Part shown: positions 25,598 through 34,171 of the stretch, one piece after another | Position numbering within the stretch: position 1 is the stretch's first letter | How the letters are laid out: each line of letters begins with the position of its first letter | DNA from: G965267335 sp965267335 | GTDB taxonomy: Bacteria; Bacteroidota; Bacteroidia; Cytophagales; JAAEPT01 | Assembly: GCA_965267335.1 (NCBI GenBank) | Contig: OZ253953.1 | Span: 248,001-312,000 of the forward strand | Direction: 5' to 3' | DNA: 64,000 nucleotides | Position numbers and translations under genes: made by a program | Notes under the pieces: generated by a model | Seen by the model: only the letters and a program-made list of their open reading frames with translations | What the model was told of the DNA's origin: nothing | Database searches by the model: none

Positions 25598-26683
25598 ATG
25601 AAAAGAATCTGTTTTCTGAATTCGACCAAGTTCTGGGGAGGTGGAGAAAAAATCCATTTAGAATATGCTATCAAATTCAAAGAACGGGGCTATGATGTTT
25701 ATCTGGCAGCAAGAAAAGGCACAAAACTAGCCTTGGATGGAGAAAAGGCAGGACTCAAAATTTTTCATATTGCTCTGGGCAATCTATCAGTATTCAACCC
25801 ATCAAAGCACTCCAAACTAAAACACTTTTTCCAAAAGGAGAAAATTGATACTGTCATCATATCCAGCTCGCATGATTTGAAAACGGGGAGTTTTGCTGCG
25901 AAAAAAGCAGGAGTAAAAAACATTGTATACTATCGGGTGCTGGCCGTGCCAATCAAGGACTCCTCCTTGAATCGAAAAATATTCAAAAATAACCTCACTC
26001 ATATCCTCGCTAATTCCGAAGAAACCAAAAGGACCATTCTTCAAAACCTGAGTGGCACCATTCCCGCAGATAAAATTGATATTGTCTACCAGGGTCTGGA
26101 CATAGCAGCAATTGACTCCCAACCTGTGAAAAAGCTTTTTGACAAACGAGAGGTAATTACGATTGGTAATGCAGGTAGGCTGACAGAGCAAAAGGGCCAG
26201 CAGCACCTAATTACCATCGCTGAGAAACTCAAGGAAAAAGGGTTCGATTTCCAGATTTTCATTGCAGGCACCGGAGAGCTATACAGCCAACTGGCCTCTG
26301 ATATTAAATCCAGAAACCTTGAAAATCATGTGATCCTATTAGGCTTTGTGGAGGACGTTAATAGTTTTATGCACAGCCTGGACATATTTGTTCTCACCTC
26401 GATTTGGGAAGGATTCGGGTACGTACTTGCAGAAGCAATGCTAGCAAAAAAACCCATTGTCGCCTTTAACAAGACGTCCAACCCGGAATTGGTACACCAT
26501 GGAAAAAATGGTTATTTAGCTGAGTATCCCAACCTAGATGAGTTTTCTGATTTCATTGCCAAGTTGATTGAATCGGAAAGTTTAAGAAAAGACTTTGGCG
26601 AGCAGGGCAGAAGAATACTGGAAGACAATTTTGAACTCGATCGCACGATTGATGCTTTTGAGGGCTACTTAACCAATCAGTAA
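25598..26683 (+). CDS. GT4 family glycosyltransferase
   Basis: The 361-residue protein is a two-domain GT-B enzyme. The N-terminal domain has the glycine-rich acceptor loop FWGGGEKIHLEYA; the C-terminal domain has GNAGRLTEQKGQQHLI and the donor-binding EX7E motif in WEGFGYVLAEAMLAKKPIVAF. Retaining GT4 enzymes of this kind build LPS, O-antigen or exopolysaccharide at the cytoplasmic face. It lies 38 bases after rodA on the same strand and may be read from it. The acceptor and sugar are unknown. Confidence 0.88.
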   Translation: MKRICFLNSTKFWGGGEKIHLEYAIKFKERGYDVYLAARKGTKLALDGEKAGLKIFHIALGNLSVFNPSKHSKLKHFFQKEKIDTVIISSSHDLKTGSFAAKKAGVKNIVYYRVLAVPIKDSSLNRKIFKNNLTHILANSEETKRTILQNLSGTIPADKIDIVYQGLDIAAIDSQPVKKLFDKREVITIGNAGRLTEQKGQQHLITIAEKLKEKGFDFQIFIAGTGELYSQLASDIKSRNLENHVILLGFVEDVNSFMHSLDIFVLTSIWEGFGYVLAEAMLAKKPIVAFNKTSNPELVHHGKNGYLAEYPNLDEFSDFIAKLIESESLRKDFGEQGRRILEDNFELDRTIDAFEGYLTNQ

Positions 26684-26760
26684 TCAGGGACCACCTTTGT
26701 CTGGAAGAAATATAGTAGCTATAAATTGTCTTCACGTGGACATGCCACTTCATGATAGGC

Positions 26761-27453
26761 CTACTTATTAAGTTTCTCATTTAGATAAGAGAGCATCACA
26801 TCCTGACTGGCTCCTCTTGCGTACATCCTGAAAAGTTTCATATATATAAATTGTAGCCGCATTGGCCCATGTTTGCGATAATCTCTTGCGGAAGTCAACA
26901 CAAATCTACGAATGACCCTAAAACGACTTATCCTTTTAATACGAGTAATCAAGTCGTATTCTTCCATTATTCTCATTTTTTCATTGTACCCCCCAAGCTT
27001 ATCAAAAAGTAATTTGGTAATAAAGAGCGTTTGACCACCACCCCGGCAAAACCAAAAGGGCAGAAAAGAAAAGTAGTTCCCTAATCGCAAAAACCAATGG
27101 GGTAAATCGAATTTGGACATAAAACACCCGGCTTGAGTTCTTGCAGAAATCGCCTTCAAAATGGAGGAACAAAAATTTACTGGGGGAATAGAATCCGCAT
27201 GGATAAAATGCAAAATATCTCCTTTTGCAAGGTTGGCTCCATAATTCATTTGGATGGCTCTACCCTTGTGAGGTGATTGCAAAAAGGTAATATCAAAGGA
27301 TTTTGCTATCTCAGGTGTTGAATCCGTACTACCCCCATCAACCAAAATAATTTCCTGAATTAGATCCTGATCAACGCGAGAAGTAAGCTTAGTAAGAAAA
27401 TCCTGAAGAATTTCCTGTTCGTTATATACCGGTACGATAATAGAGATTTTCAC
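26761..27453 (-). CDS. GT2 glycosyltransferase, TIGR04283 type
   Basis: The 230-residue protein starts SIIVPVYNEQEIL and has VDGGSTDST, GRAIQMNYGA and LHFIHADS, where HAD is the metal site. This is the pattern of the TIGR04283 GT2 family, which in cyanobacteria is linked to arsenosugar synthesis; in Bacteroidota its role is unclear. It has a basic C-terminal part and weak hydrophobic segment around residue 125-140. It faces the GT4 gene tail to tail, with 77 bases between. No arsenic genes are in the window, so arsenosugar synthesis is not supported here. Confidence 0.8.
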   Translation of the reverse strand: MKISIIVPVYNEQEILQDFLTKLTSRVDQDLIQEIILVDGGSTDSTPEIAKSFDITFLQSPHKGRAIQMNYGANLAKGDILHFIHADSIPPVNFCSSILKAISARTQAGCFMSKFDLPHWFLRLGNYFSFLPFWFCRGGGQTLFITKLLFDKLGGYNEKMRIMEEYDLITRIKRISRFRVIRRFVLTSARDYRKHGPMRLQFIYMKLFRMYARGASQDVMLSYLNEKLNK

Positions 27454-27503
27454 TTTTTCCTTCCAACTTCAGTAGTGATATACGAAAACTAGTCAATTCC
27501 AGA

Positions 27504-28265
27504 TTATTCATTAAGAGACCAGTCGTATTTTAAATATGACTGGTTGGCATCAGGATTTATCTGTACTCGTGAATATTTGTTCAAGAAGTCGATTAATGAG
27601 CCGTTCTTCGTAAAATCTCCTTTAAACCATTGAAAGATTCTGGACAATTGAATTTCATCTGCAGTTATTTTATTGCGAAAGTCATCAGCCAAAAAGTCTT
27701 TAGTTTGAGCAGTTAGCTGCTTCTCTAATTGGTCCGCTGTAAAGGCCTCATTTAACAGCTTAGGACAAGACCGAGAAGCACAATTGATCGCGAAATGAAT
27801 TCTGGGTTCATCATACTTCACGCGTAAAATTTTGTGTTCAATATAATCCAGGCTCATCTCGTAATCCCCGATTTTAAAAAACTTCTTATGCCAAACGGTA
27901 CTCAGACCTGGAATTTTTACCGTTGGATGCAGGTCCTGAATACTCTCTACCGGGTAATTTTGTACAATCAACTTTACAGTAAAAGCATTATAGGCATTGA
28001 TCCAGTAAGCCATCGAATATTTGGTTGGAGCTCCCTTTTCGGGTGGGTTAGAGGATAGCAGATTCAGATACTGATTCAAAGCATTGCTATCGGCAACAAA
28101 TCCTTTGTAATTCACTCTACCCTCTTCATCCACATATTTTTTCAATAGTTCATCCCATTGCTTGTGGGTAATCCGAGTCGACTTCGAGGGCTCTTTATAA
28201 GACACCTTCTTGCATGAAGTCAATACCAAAGCAATTGTAAAAAAGAAGATACTAAGAAACTTCAT
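27504..28265 (-). CDS. DUF547 lipoprotein
   Basis: The 253-residue protein has a lipoprotein signal with Cys18 (VLTSC) and a DUF547 domain with the marks AYWINAYNAFTVKLI and IHFAINCASRSCPKL (Cys pair). DUF547 is found in plants and bacteria and may have a papain-like fold by analogy, but no activity is proven. It is probably anchored in the outer or inner membrane. A TAAATTTG box ends 5 bases before its ATG. It is transcribed away from the Omp85-like gene, and the two share a 58-base intergenic region. Confidence 0.85.
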   Translation of the reverse strand: MKFLSIFFFTIALVLTSCKKVSYKEPSKSTRITHKQWDELLKKYVDEEGRVNYKGFVADSNALNQYLNLLSSNPPEKGAPTKYSMAYWINAYNAFTVKLIVQNYPVESIQDLHPTVKIPGLSTVWHKKFFKIGDYEMSLDYIEHKILRVKYDEPRIHFAINCASRSCPKLLNEAFTADQLEKQLTAQTKDFLADDFRNKITADEIQLSRIFQWFKGDFTKNGSLIDFLNKYSRVQINPDANQSYLKYDWSLNE

Positions 28266-28269
28266 ACAC

Positions 28270-28277
28270 CAAATTTA
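28270..28277 (-). promoter_or_regulatory. promoter -7 box for the DUF547 gene (TAAATTTG)
   Basis: On the minus strand TAAATTTG matches TAnnTTTG and ends 5 bases before the A of the ATG at 28265, the same geometry as at gpmI and nadC. The -33 region has no obvious TTG. Confidence 0.45.
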
Positions 28278-28323
28278 AGTTGTTTATATGTTGCCGTATG
28301 TCATATATTAGACAAAGCCAATC

Positions 28324-29436
28324 TTGGAATTAAAAACGAGACTTACGAATTTTTTGAAGTATAAGATTTTAATACTGATCACCAGTTTTTTTGGTGGGTT
28401 AAACTCAGGCCTTCTTGCACAGGACTCAACTGCGCATAAGACACAATCATTTCTGGCAGTTCCGTTGATTTACTATTCACCTGAAACAAGATTGGGATTT
28501 GGGGCAGCTGGTATTTACTCATTTCATATGAATAATGAGGTTGACTACAGGCCAAGTTCCATACAATTTCTGGCGAGTTATACTCAAAACAAACAAATCC
28601 TGATTCAACTGCCCTACCAATTATTCTGGGACCGTAACAAGAATTACAGTTATGGGGAGCTTGATTATTTTAAATTTCCCTACCAGTTCTATGGAATAGG
28701 AAATGATATTAGCCTGAACGAATATGCCAGCTATACCGCTACCTTCACGCGGTTTCGCTTAAATTACCTCCGGTTGTACAAGAACGATTGGTTTGTAGGG
28801 GTACGTTACTGGTTCGATAATGTATTTGATATCACCCGAGCCGATCATCCATTGTTCAATGACCCCAGAGTCGTTGGCATCAACGGAGGGCGAAGTGCAG
28901 GCCTTGGGTTAGTCATCCTCTTCGATACACGAGACAATGTTTTTTACCCATCGAAAGGAAGTTATGTCGAGCTTGATATTACCGGTTATGGCAGAGCCAC
29001 ATTGAGCAATTATTCCTTTTCCAACTACATTATCGATGCGCGGAAATATCACGAAATCCAAGAGGGAACGATCGTAGCATTTCAGGGTTTGACTCAATTT
29101 AGTAGTGGCGATGTTCCTTTCAGTGAATTAGCTACAATTGGGGGAAACCGGAGAATGCGAGGTTATTATGAAGGAGCCGTCCAGGACAAGAACTTGTTTT
29201 TGTTTCAAACAGAACTGCGTCAAACTATTAAAGGCAGAGTTGGCCTGGTTGCTTTCGGAGGAATATCAAACGTATTTCCCAGAATTCAATATTTTGATTT
29301 TGGTGATACAAGGTTCACAGGAGGCGTTGGTTTTAGGTTGATGTTTAACAAAGCAGAAAAAATAAATGCACGTCTGGACTGGGGCTTCGGAAACAAGACT
29401 AACGGAATCTACTTCACGATCAGTGAAGCTTTTTAA
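28324..29436 (+). CDS. Omp85-like outer-membrane barrel without POTRA domains
   Basis: The 370-residue protein starts at a TTG (no ATG precedes the signal peptide; an ATG at 28288 is stopped after seven codons). A signal peptide ends near residue 32 (GLLAQ). The body is a C-terminal Omp85/bacterial surface antigen barrel: paired amphipathic strands, GGNRRMRGYYEGAVQDKN (the RGY motif of loop 6), and a final Phe. No POTRA repeats are seen before the barrel, which separates it from BamA and TamA. Such stand-alone barrels are common in Bacteroidota; the substrate is unknown. Confidence 0.85.
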   Translation: MELKTRLTNFLKYKILILITSFFGGLNSGLLAQDSTAHKTQSFLAVPLIYYSPETRLGFGAAGIYSFHMNNEVDYRPSSIQFLASYTQNKQILIQLPYQLFWDRNKNYSYGELDYFKFPYQFYGIGNDISLNEYASYTATFTRFRLNYLRLYKNDWFVGVRYWFDNVFDITRADHPLFNDPRVVGINGGRSAGLGLVILFDTRDNVFYPSKGSYVELDITGYGRATLSNYSFSNYIIDARKYHEIQEGTIVAFQGLTQFSSGDVPFSELATIGGNRRMRGYYEGAVQDKNLFLFQTELRQTIKGRVGLVAFGGISNVFPRIQYFDFGDTRFTGGVGFRLMFNKAEKINARLDWGFGNKTNGIYFTISEAF

Positions 29437-29755
29437 TTGAACTTTTAATTTCCTCTAAGGAGACTTTGGAATTTTGTCTATTATCGCTTACCGTGAGAAT
29501 CTGAATCTCATCCCGTACAACCCGATAATAAAATGAAGTCTGTTGAGAGATTATGCATTTATAAATACCCTTAAGTTTTTCAGATTTGATACAGATTTTC
29601 GGGTTTTGTTCGAGTAGAGCTACACAATTTTCAAACTCATTCAAAAAGCGTTTTCGGGCATTACTATCCCACTCTTCTTCGATATAACCTAAAAGTTTTA
29701 TTAGCTTATGAACCGCGACTGGTGATAGCGTACCCGATACTGATTCATGAAACAT
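29420..29755 (-). CDS. RelE/ParE-like toxin
   Basis: The 111-residue protein has the ParE/RelE fold signs: LSPVAVHKLIKLLGYIEEEW and a helix ending FLNEFENCVALLEQNP, followed by central strands and a C-terminal IQILTVSDNRQN. It overlaps the upstream small antitoxin gene by 11 bases, the usual toxin-antitoxin layout. Its last 17 bases overlap the end of the Omp85-like gene in antisense. ParE-type members inhibit gyrase, RelE-type members cut mRNA; which applies cannot be told, because the catalytic Arg/Lys set of RelE is not evident. Confidence 0.8.
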   Translation of the reverse strand: MFHESVSGTLSPVAVHKLIKLLGYIEEEWDSNARKRFLNEFENCVALLEQNPKICIKSEKLKGIYKCIISQQTSFYYRVVRDEIQILTVSDNRQNSKVSLEEIKSSIKKLH

Positions 29756-29963
29756 TTCTTAAAAACTCATTAAATGGTGTTTTATTCCCTTCGTTCATAA
29801 GTCTTGAAGCCAATTCGATTTCTTCTTTCTCATTAGGGGTTAGCGTATCCGCAAAGTCTTCACTGTGATTATGAACAAAGTCGTGTAGTTTTTTTATCAG
29901 GACAGGGTTTTCGAGACTCAAAATTAATTTTGCGAGTTCAATTTTTACTGATTGAATATCCAT
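29745..29963 (-). CDS. antitoxin-like partner of the RelE/ParE toxin
   Basis: This protein of about 72 residues (ATG at 29963, MDIQSVKIELAKLI) is helical and acidic with a C-terminal tail FNEFLRNVS. A longer start at 29978 adds five residues and is less likely. It precedes and overlaps the toxin gene by 11 bases. It lacks a recognisable MetJ/Arc or HTH motif, but its length, position and NEKEEIELASRLMNEG helix are those of Bacteroidota antitoxins. The neutralising function is inferred from the gene order. Confidence 0.7.
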   Translation of the reverse strand: MDIQSVKIELAKLILSLENPVLIKKLHDFVHNHSEDFADTLTPNEKEEIELASRLMNEGNKTPFNEFLRNVS

Positions 29964-30022
29964 ACTATAAAAATACAAATTTTCTACGCTTTTGGTTCAA
30001 GTATAAAGCAGTCTTACCCTTT

Positions 30023-32404
30023 CTAAAATAATATCCTATACTGCCCTACAGGAAAAAATCCCAACTGATAATTCGTCTTTACCTCACCGGTAGTTACATC
30101 AAATTCCTGGCTGAATATATTTTTCCTCCCAATAAAATTCTGAATATCCAATGCCCATTCCTGAGTAGCTTTTTTGCCATTGCGTCTAAAGGAAATCTTG
30201 ATGTCTGGTCGGAAGTAGGGATCGAATTGTTCGCTAAAGGCCTTCGAATCATCAAAAACCGTTTCTCCCTCAGCTATGGATTCATCAACATCAACCGGAG
30301 TATATCTTTTGCCTCCTGCATAAGTGACTTTAAGGTCAATAATTAAGGCAGATTTTGAGTTGAAATTAAACTCTTTCCCTGCCAGGAGGTTATAAACATA
30401 GCTTCCATTGAATGCTGTATTACGAAGTACTCCATCACTACCTTTATACTTAGAATCATATAATGAAAGTGTAGATAGAAAGTAATAGTTTTTGGCAAAA
30501 AATCTTTCTAAGGTTAGTTCCACACCAAAATTCCTTCCTGTGCCTTCATTTACCAGACTATCAATTGAGCTTATCCCGAAATCGGCTCCGGCATTTAATA
30601 TTGAATAAGAGCTGGCTTCTGACTCTACCGGAGCATTGTAAATGTATTGATAATAGGCTTCAGCCTTGAACCGCACATTGGAACTTATGCTTCTGTCGTA
30701 GCCAAGCATTAAGTGAGCGGCTCTGGTATAATCCAGCTCTTCATTGGTTCTGACATAATTTCCTGGTGATACTTCATCTTCAAGAAAATAGATTTGAAAG
30801 GGTTGAATCTGACTATGCAGACTGGTTCCAAAGCTGATTGTTTGTTTGTCATCTAAATTGCTTCTGATTCCTATTCTGGGTTCCAGTGTAAAAGAATTAT
30901 TCAGCGATAAATGTTGGGCGTGCACACCCGTGTTTAATGTGGTATTATTAGAGAACTTATGCTGCCAATGCAGGTATGCCTGAGATAGTAAAGTTCCACC
31001 ATCAAAATTTCTGATAGGAAAAAAAGTAGAGCCGTCATCAACCAGCGCGCTATCTACCAAATTAAAATTATACATATCCAAGGTAAAACCTCCGGTGACA
31101 TTGTTCTTGGCATCAAACTTATGATTGTAGTTACTATTAAACGTATATTTTACCTGATCAAAATGGTTTCTATATTCAGGAACAGTCCCGAGTAACACTG
31201 AATTACTGTCATAAGTGATGCTGTCTACTAAAATAAGGTTGGTGATTCCTGAAACTGCCAGGTTTGTTTTTACCGATGCCTTCTCGTTTAAAAAGTATAA
31301 GTGAGAAAGCCCTACGACCCCTGTCCCTGATTTGAAGACAACGTCCTCGCTACGCTCACTGAATAGATCATCCTCGCCCAGCTCACTTCCAAGAAATTCT
31401 ATTTTACTAATTCCTCCTACTCCAAAGACACTGAATACACCGGCCTTTTCTGTTGGGAAGTTGAGTTTAAAGGATAAATCCTGATACTCCGGAATGGCTA
31501 CTGTACCAAAACTAATTCCCATTAGGTCAAAAAGCTCTAATGTGGAGTATCTGTAGTTAGCAACAAAAGATGATGCACTTTCCTTTTTAAAAGGCCCTTC
31601 CACCCCAAGCTCAAGACCATTGAACCCCATTTGGGCCATGGCTTCAAGTCCTCCGGAATTACCCTTTCTCATATTCAAATCAAAAACCCCGGCCAGTACG
31701 TTTCCATATTCAGCGGGAAAGGCTCCCGTAAGAAAGTCTGAATTGTCGAGGACGTTATTGTTGATAATATTAACCGGACCGCCAGTCGTACCGAAAGCAC
31801 CAAAGTGATTGGGATTTGGTATAACGATACCATCCATTCGCCACTGAATTCCCAGAGGTGAGTTCCCTCTGATAATGATGTCGTTTCTGGAATCATTACC
31901 TTGTGAAACTCCAGCAAAGTTCTGGGCCATCCGGGCCGGGTCGTTTCTTGAAGCAGCGTAACGAGAAGTCTCTTCAATTGAAAAAGTTCTTGTACTGACC
32001 GATGTGTTTTTATTTTTTACTTCCCCTTTCTTGTCCTCAACCAATTTCAATTCGATGTCTTCCTGTTCTTGCACCAATTCAATCATTTCTACATTCAGGA
32101 TGAGCTCTTTACCGCTGGTGACTAACTGATTGTTCAGTATGACCTGATCATATCCCACCAGCTTCAGCATGACGGTATGCCTCCCAACGGGTACCTGCTT
32201 GATTACAAACTCACCTTTATCATTGGTTATTGCGCCCTTCTGAGGAGAGGTACTTACCACGGCTACGGTAACACCAGCCAGGGGATATCCTGACTCTTTA
32301 TCAGTAACAGTCCCCCTAATATTTTGATTGTATTCCTCTTCTTCCTGAGAGTACGTGAGACTATAAACAGAGAATAGTATGGTGATTAATAAAAAATGCT
32401 TCAT
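30023..32404 (-). CDS. TonB-dependent receptor with carboxypeptidase-regulatory N-domain
   Basis: The 793-residue outer-membrane protein has a signal peptide (about 1-19), a CarboxypepD_reg-like beta-sandwich (about 28-110, with AGVTV and VPVGRHTVMLKLVGYDQVILNN), a plug domain (about 150-250, with NDIIIRGNSPLGIQWRMDG and FGTTGGPVNIINNN) and a C-terminal beta barrel. It should import a large ligand with energy from TonB. No SusD partner follows, so glycan uptake by a Sus pair is not supported. A TAGTTTTG element lies at 32428-32435. The substrate is unknown. Confidence 0.9.
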   Translation of the reverse strand: MKHFLLITILFSVYSLTYSQEEEEYNQNIRGTVTDKESGYPLAGVTVAVVSTSPQKGAITNDKGEFVIKQVPVGRHTVMLKLVGYDQVILNNQLVTSGKELILNVEMIELVQEQEDIELKLVEDKKGEVKNKNTSVSTRTFSIEETSRYAASRNDPARMAQNFAGVSQGNDSRNDIIIRGNSPLGIQWRMDGIVIPNPNHFGAFGTTGGPVNIINNNVLDNSDFLTGAFPAEYGNVLAGVFDLNMRKGNSGGLEAMAQMGFNGLELGVEGPFKKESASSFVANYRYSTLELFDLMGISFGTVAIPEYQDLSFKLNFPTEKAGVFSVFGVGGISKIEFLGSELGEDDLFSERSEDVVFKSGTGVVGLSHLYFLNEKASVKTNLAVSGITNLILVDSITYDSNSVLLGTVPEYRNHFDQVKYTFNSNYNHKFDAKNNVTGGFTLDMYNFNLVDSALVDDGSTFFPIRNFDGGTLLSQAYLHWQHKFSNNTTLNTGVHAQHLSLNNSFTLEPRIGIRSNLDDKQTISFGTSLHSQIQPFQIYFLEDEVSPGNYVRTNEELDYTRAAHLMLGYDRSISSNVRFKAEAYYQYIYNAPVESEASSYSILNAGADFGISSIDSLVNEGTGRNFGVELTLERFFAKNYYFLSTLSLYDSKYKGSDGVLRNTAFNGSYVYNLLAGKEFNFNSKSALIIDLKVTYAGGKRYTPVDVDESIAEGETVFDDSKAFSEQFDPYFRPDIKISFRRNGKKATQEWALDIQNFIGRKNIFSQEFDVTTGEVKTNYQLGFFPVGQYRILF

Positions 32405-32427
32405 GTCCGAAAACTCGTAATTTTAGA

Positions 32428-32435
32428 CAAAACTA
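32428..32435 (-). promoter_or_regulatory. promoter -7 box for the TonB-dependent receptor (TAGTTTTG)
   Basis: TAGTTTTG on the minus strand matches TAnnTTTG and lies 23 bases before the ATG at 32404. A -33 TTG is not clear. Confidence 0.4.
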
Positions 32436-32619
32436 CAATTAACCTTTGTTAATAATTTGATATGGTTTTAGTTAAAAGACAGTAATTCTTTAGTGGAGTT
32501 GTCAGTTGAGAAAAAGAATTTCAGGGACAATACAACTTTTTGAAAAAGGTAATGTCTTTTCTAAAGACGAATGTTTATTTTCACGATTCTATTTTGTTGA
32601 ACATTAATGATTTAAAATT

Positions 32620-32997
32620 ATGAGCATTCCCTCTGAATTGAAGTACACAGAAGATCACGAATGGATAAAAGTAGAAGGCAATACAGCTACGGTTGGTATT
32701 ACAGACTTTGCCCAGGGTGAATTAGGAGATATCGTGTATGTAGAAGTGGAAACAGTAGGTGAAGAGATTGATAAAGGGGATGCCTTCGGGACCATAGAAG
32801 CAGTAAAGACTGTTTCCGATCTTTTTATCCCTGTAAGTGGTGAGGTAGTTGAGTTCAATGACTTGATCGAGTCAAACCCGGAAAAAATAAATGAAGACCC
32901 TTATGGTGACGGTTGGATCGTGAAAATCTCAATCAAAGATACTAGTGAGCTTGACGGGTTGCTTTCAGCTGAGCAATATGGAGAGCTCATTGGCTAA
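32620..32997 (+). CDS. gcvH: glycine cleavage system H protein
   Basis: The 125-residue protein carries the lipoyl domain of the glycine cleavage complex. The lipoylated lysine is Lys63 in IEAVKTVSDL, after the hairpin of GDAFGT, and the N-terminal YTEDHEWIKVEG and C-terminal YGDGWIVKI are typical. It shuttles the aminomethyl group between P, T and L proteins; gcvT and gcvP are not here, as is usual in Bacteroidota. The vanZ-like gene follows after 5 bases and tonB overlaps it, so the three form one transcript. Confidence 0.97.
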   Translation: MSIPSELKYTEDHEWIKVEGNTATVGITDFAQGELGDIVYVEVETVGEEIDKGDAFGTIEAVKTVSDLFIPVSGEVVEFNDLIESNPEKINEDPYGDGWIVKISIKDTSELDGLLSAEQYGELIG

Positions 32998-33002
32998 AAA
33001 GC

Positions 33003-33368
33003 ATGATACTCAGGTACAACTTTTTTACCATTATTTGGGGGATACTAATCATAGTATTCACCCTATCTCCCGCAGGAACTCATACGATAGATATCTACGG
33101 AAAAAATTTTGATATCATCGCTCATGGAATTCTGTTCTTTATTTTTGGTTTCTTATTAACTGTTGGGCTGAGTAAGCAATATACTTCGACTTACATTCGT
33201 TTTAACTCAATAAAGGTTTCCATATTGGTATCCAATGCTTTTGGTATTCTAGTTGAATGCGGCCAATTTTTAATACCCGAAAGAGGATTTCAACCGTGGG
33301 ACCTACTGGCTAACTTTATCGGAACAGTAGTGGCCTTATTGTTGTTTTTAATCGTGTATAAATTATGA
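33003..33368 (+). CDS. VanZ-like membrane protein
   Basis: The 121-residue protein has four membrane helices and the VanZ-family marks SPAGTHTIDI, NFDIIAHGILFF and ECGQFLIPERGFQPWDLLANFIGT. VanZ was named for a teicoplanin-resistance gene but most members have unknown roles. It lies 5 bases after gcvH and overlaps the TonB-like gene by 4 bases. In Bacteroidota this trio is common, so it is an ordinary cluster rather than a resistance locus. Confidence 0.85.
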   Translation: MILRYNFFTIIWGILIIVFTLSPAGTHTIDIYGKNFDIIAHGILFFIFGFLLTVGLSKQYTSTYIRFNSIKVSILVSNAFGILVECGQFLIPERGFQPWDLLANFIGTVVALLLFLIVYKL

Positions 33369-34171
33369 TACCATTCTTAATCACCATAGGAATTATTCTT
33401 GTCGCAGTTGTAGGAGCTATTCTGGTCATGCGAAATATTCCTGCCAAAAGAACCGACTCTGATAAAACGGATCCTTACAAACGGAAGTATGATGGCTCAA
33501 ATGTCAGAAACTACAGATATGTATTACTGGCTTTCAGTCTGCTACTGTCACTTACGGTATCATCATATGTACTCAATCTTAAATTTCTTCCGGAACCGGA
33601 ACTAGCCAAGCTAAAAGAAAAACCGAAACTAGATGATGAACCCTACGATCAGGTGATCAATACTCAGCAAAAAAACCCTCCTAAACCAAAGAAAAAACCA
33701 CCGGTAATTCAGGAACAACCACAGGAAGTAATCGAAAAGGTTGTGGAAATTGAAATTCCTGAGGAGCAAGAACAAGAAGTGGAAGAGATTGATGTCGATT
33801 TTGATGCTCTGGAAGAAGGTGATGGAGAAGGTGAAAAAATTGAAGACAATCAAATCTACTATTTTGTGGAAGAGATGGCTGAGTTTGATGGTGACCTTCA
33901 GAAGATAGTGAATGAAGAGGTTGACAAGCTGCTTTCCTCTCATGACAGAAGAAAGCTTGAAAACCTTCCGAGAAATTCCATCGTTACGGTTGCTTATGTC
34001 ATCGAAAAAGACGGTAGTATTTCCAACATCGAGGTGCTAAAAGGTGTTGTTTACAGCTCAATAAATGACAAAATCGTACAAGCCCTTTATAAACTACCCA
34101 AATGGAAACCAGGCAAGGCCAACGGTTACCCAGTCAGGCTTCGTTACACACAAAATGTGAAGCTCAAATAA
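33365..34171 (+). CDS. TonB-family energy transducer
   Basis: The 268-residue protein has an N-terminal membrane segment (about 2-22), a second hydrophobic one (about 52-75), a proline/lysine region (about 95-115: NPPKPKKKPP), then a strongly acidic linker (about 122-165) and a C-terminal TonB domain (about 180-268, NSIVTVAYVIEKDGSISNIEVLKG, KLPKWKPGKANGYPV). It should couple proton motive force to receptors such as the one at 30023-32404. The YP motif near the C-terminus is as in TonB. Having two helices and an acidic rather than basic linker is less usual. Its stop overlaps the peptidase start by 1 base. Confidence 0.88.
   Translation: MIPFLITIGIILVAVVGAILVMRNIPAKRTDSDKTDPYKRKYDGSNVRNYRYVLLAFSLLLSLTVSSYVLNLKFLPEPELAKLKEKPKLDDEPYDQVINTQQKNPPKPKKKPPVIQEQPQEVIEKVVEIEIPEEQEQEVEEIDVDFDALEEGDGEGEKIEDNQIYYFVEEMAEFDGDLQKIVNEEVDKLLSSHDRRKLENLPRNSIVTVAYVIEKDGSISNIEVLKGVVYSSINDKIVQALYKLPKWKPGKANGYPVRLRYTQNVKLK

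Noticed and set aside
26761..27453. Arsenosugar biosynthesis locus
   Set aside because: Only the TIGR04283-type GT2 is present; no ArsM, ArsS or arsenic-resistance gene is nearby.
28324..29436. BamA or TamA homologue
   Set aside because: There is no POTRA region and the length is that of a barrel alone; only the Omp85 barrel is supported.
33003..33368. Glycopeptide resistance gene vanZ
   Set aside because: The gcvH-vanZ-tonB order is a common housekeeping cluster in this phylum and no other van gene is present.
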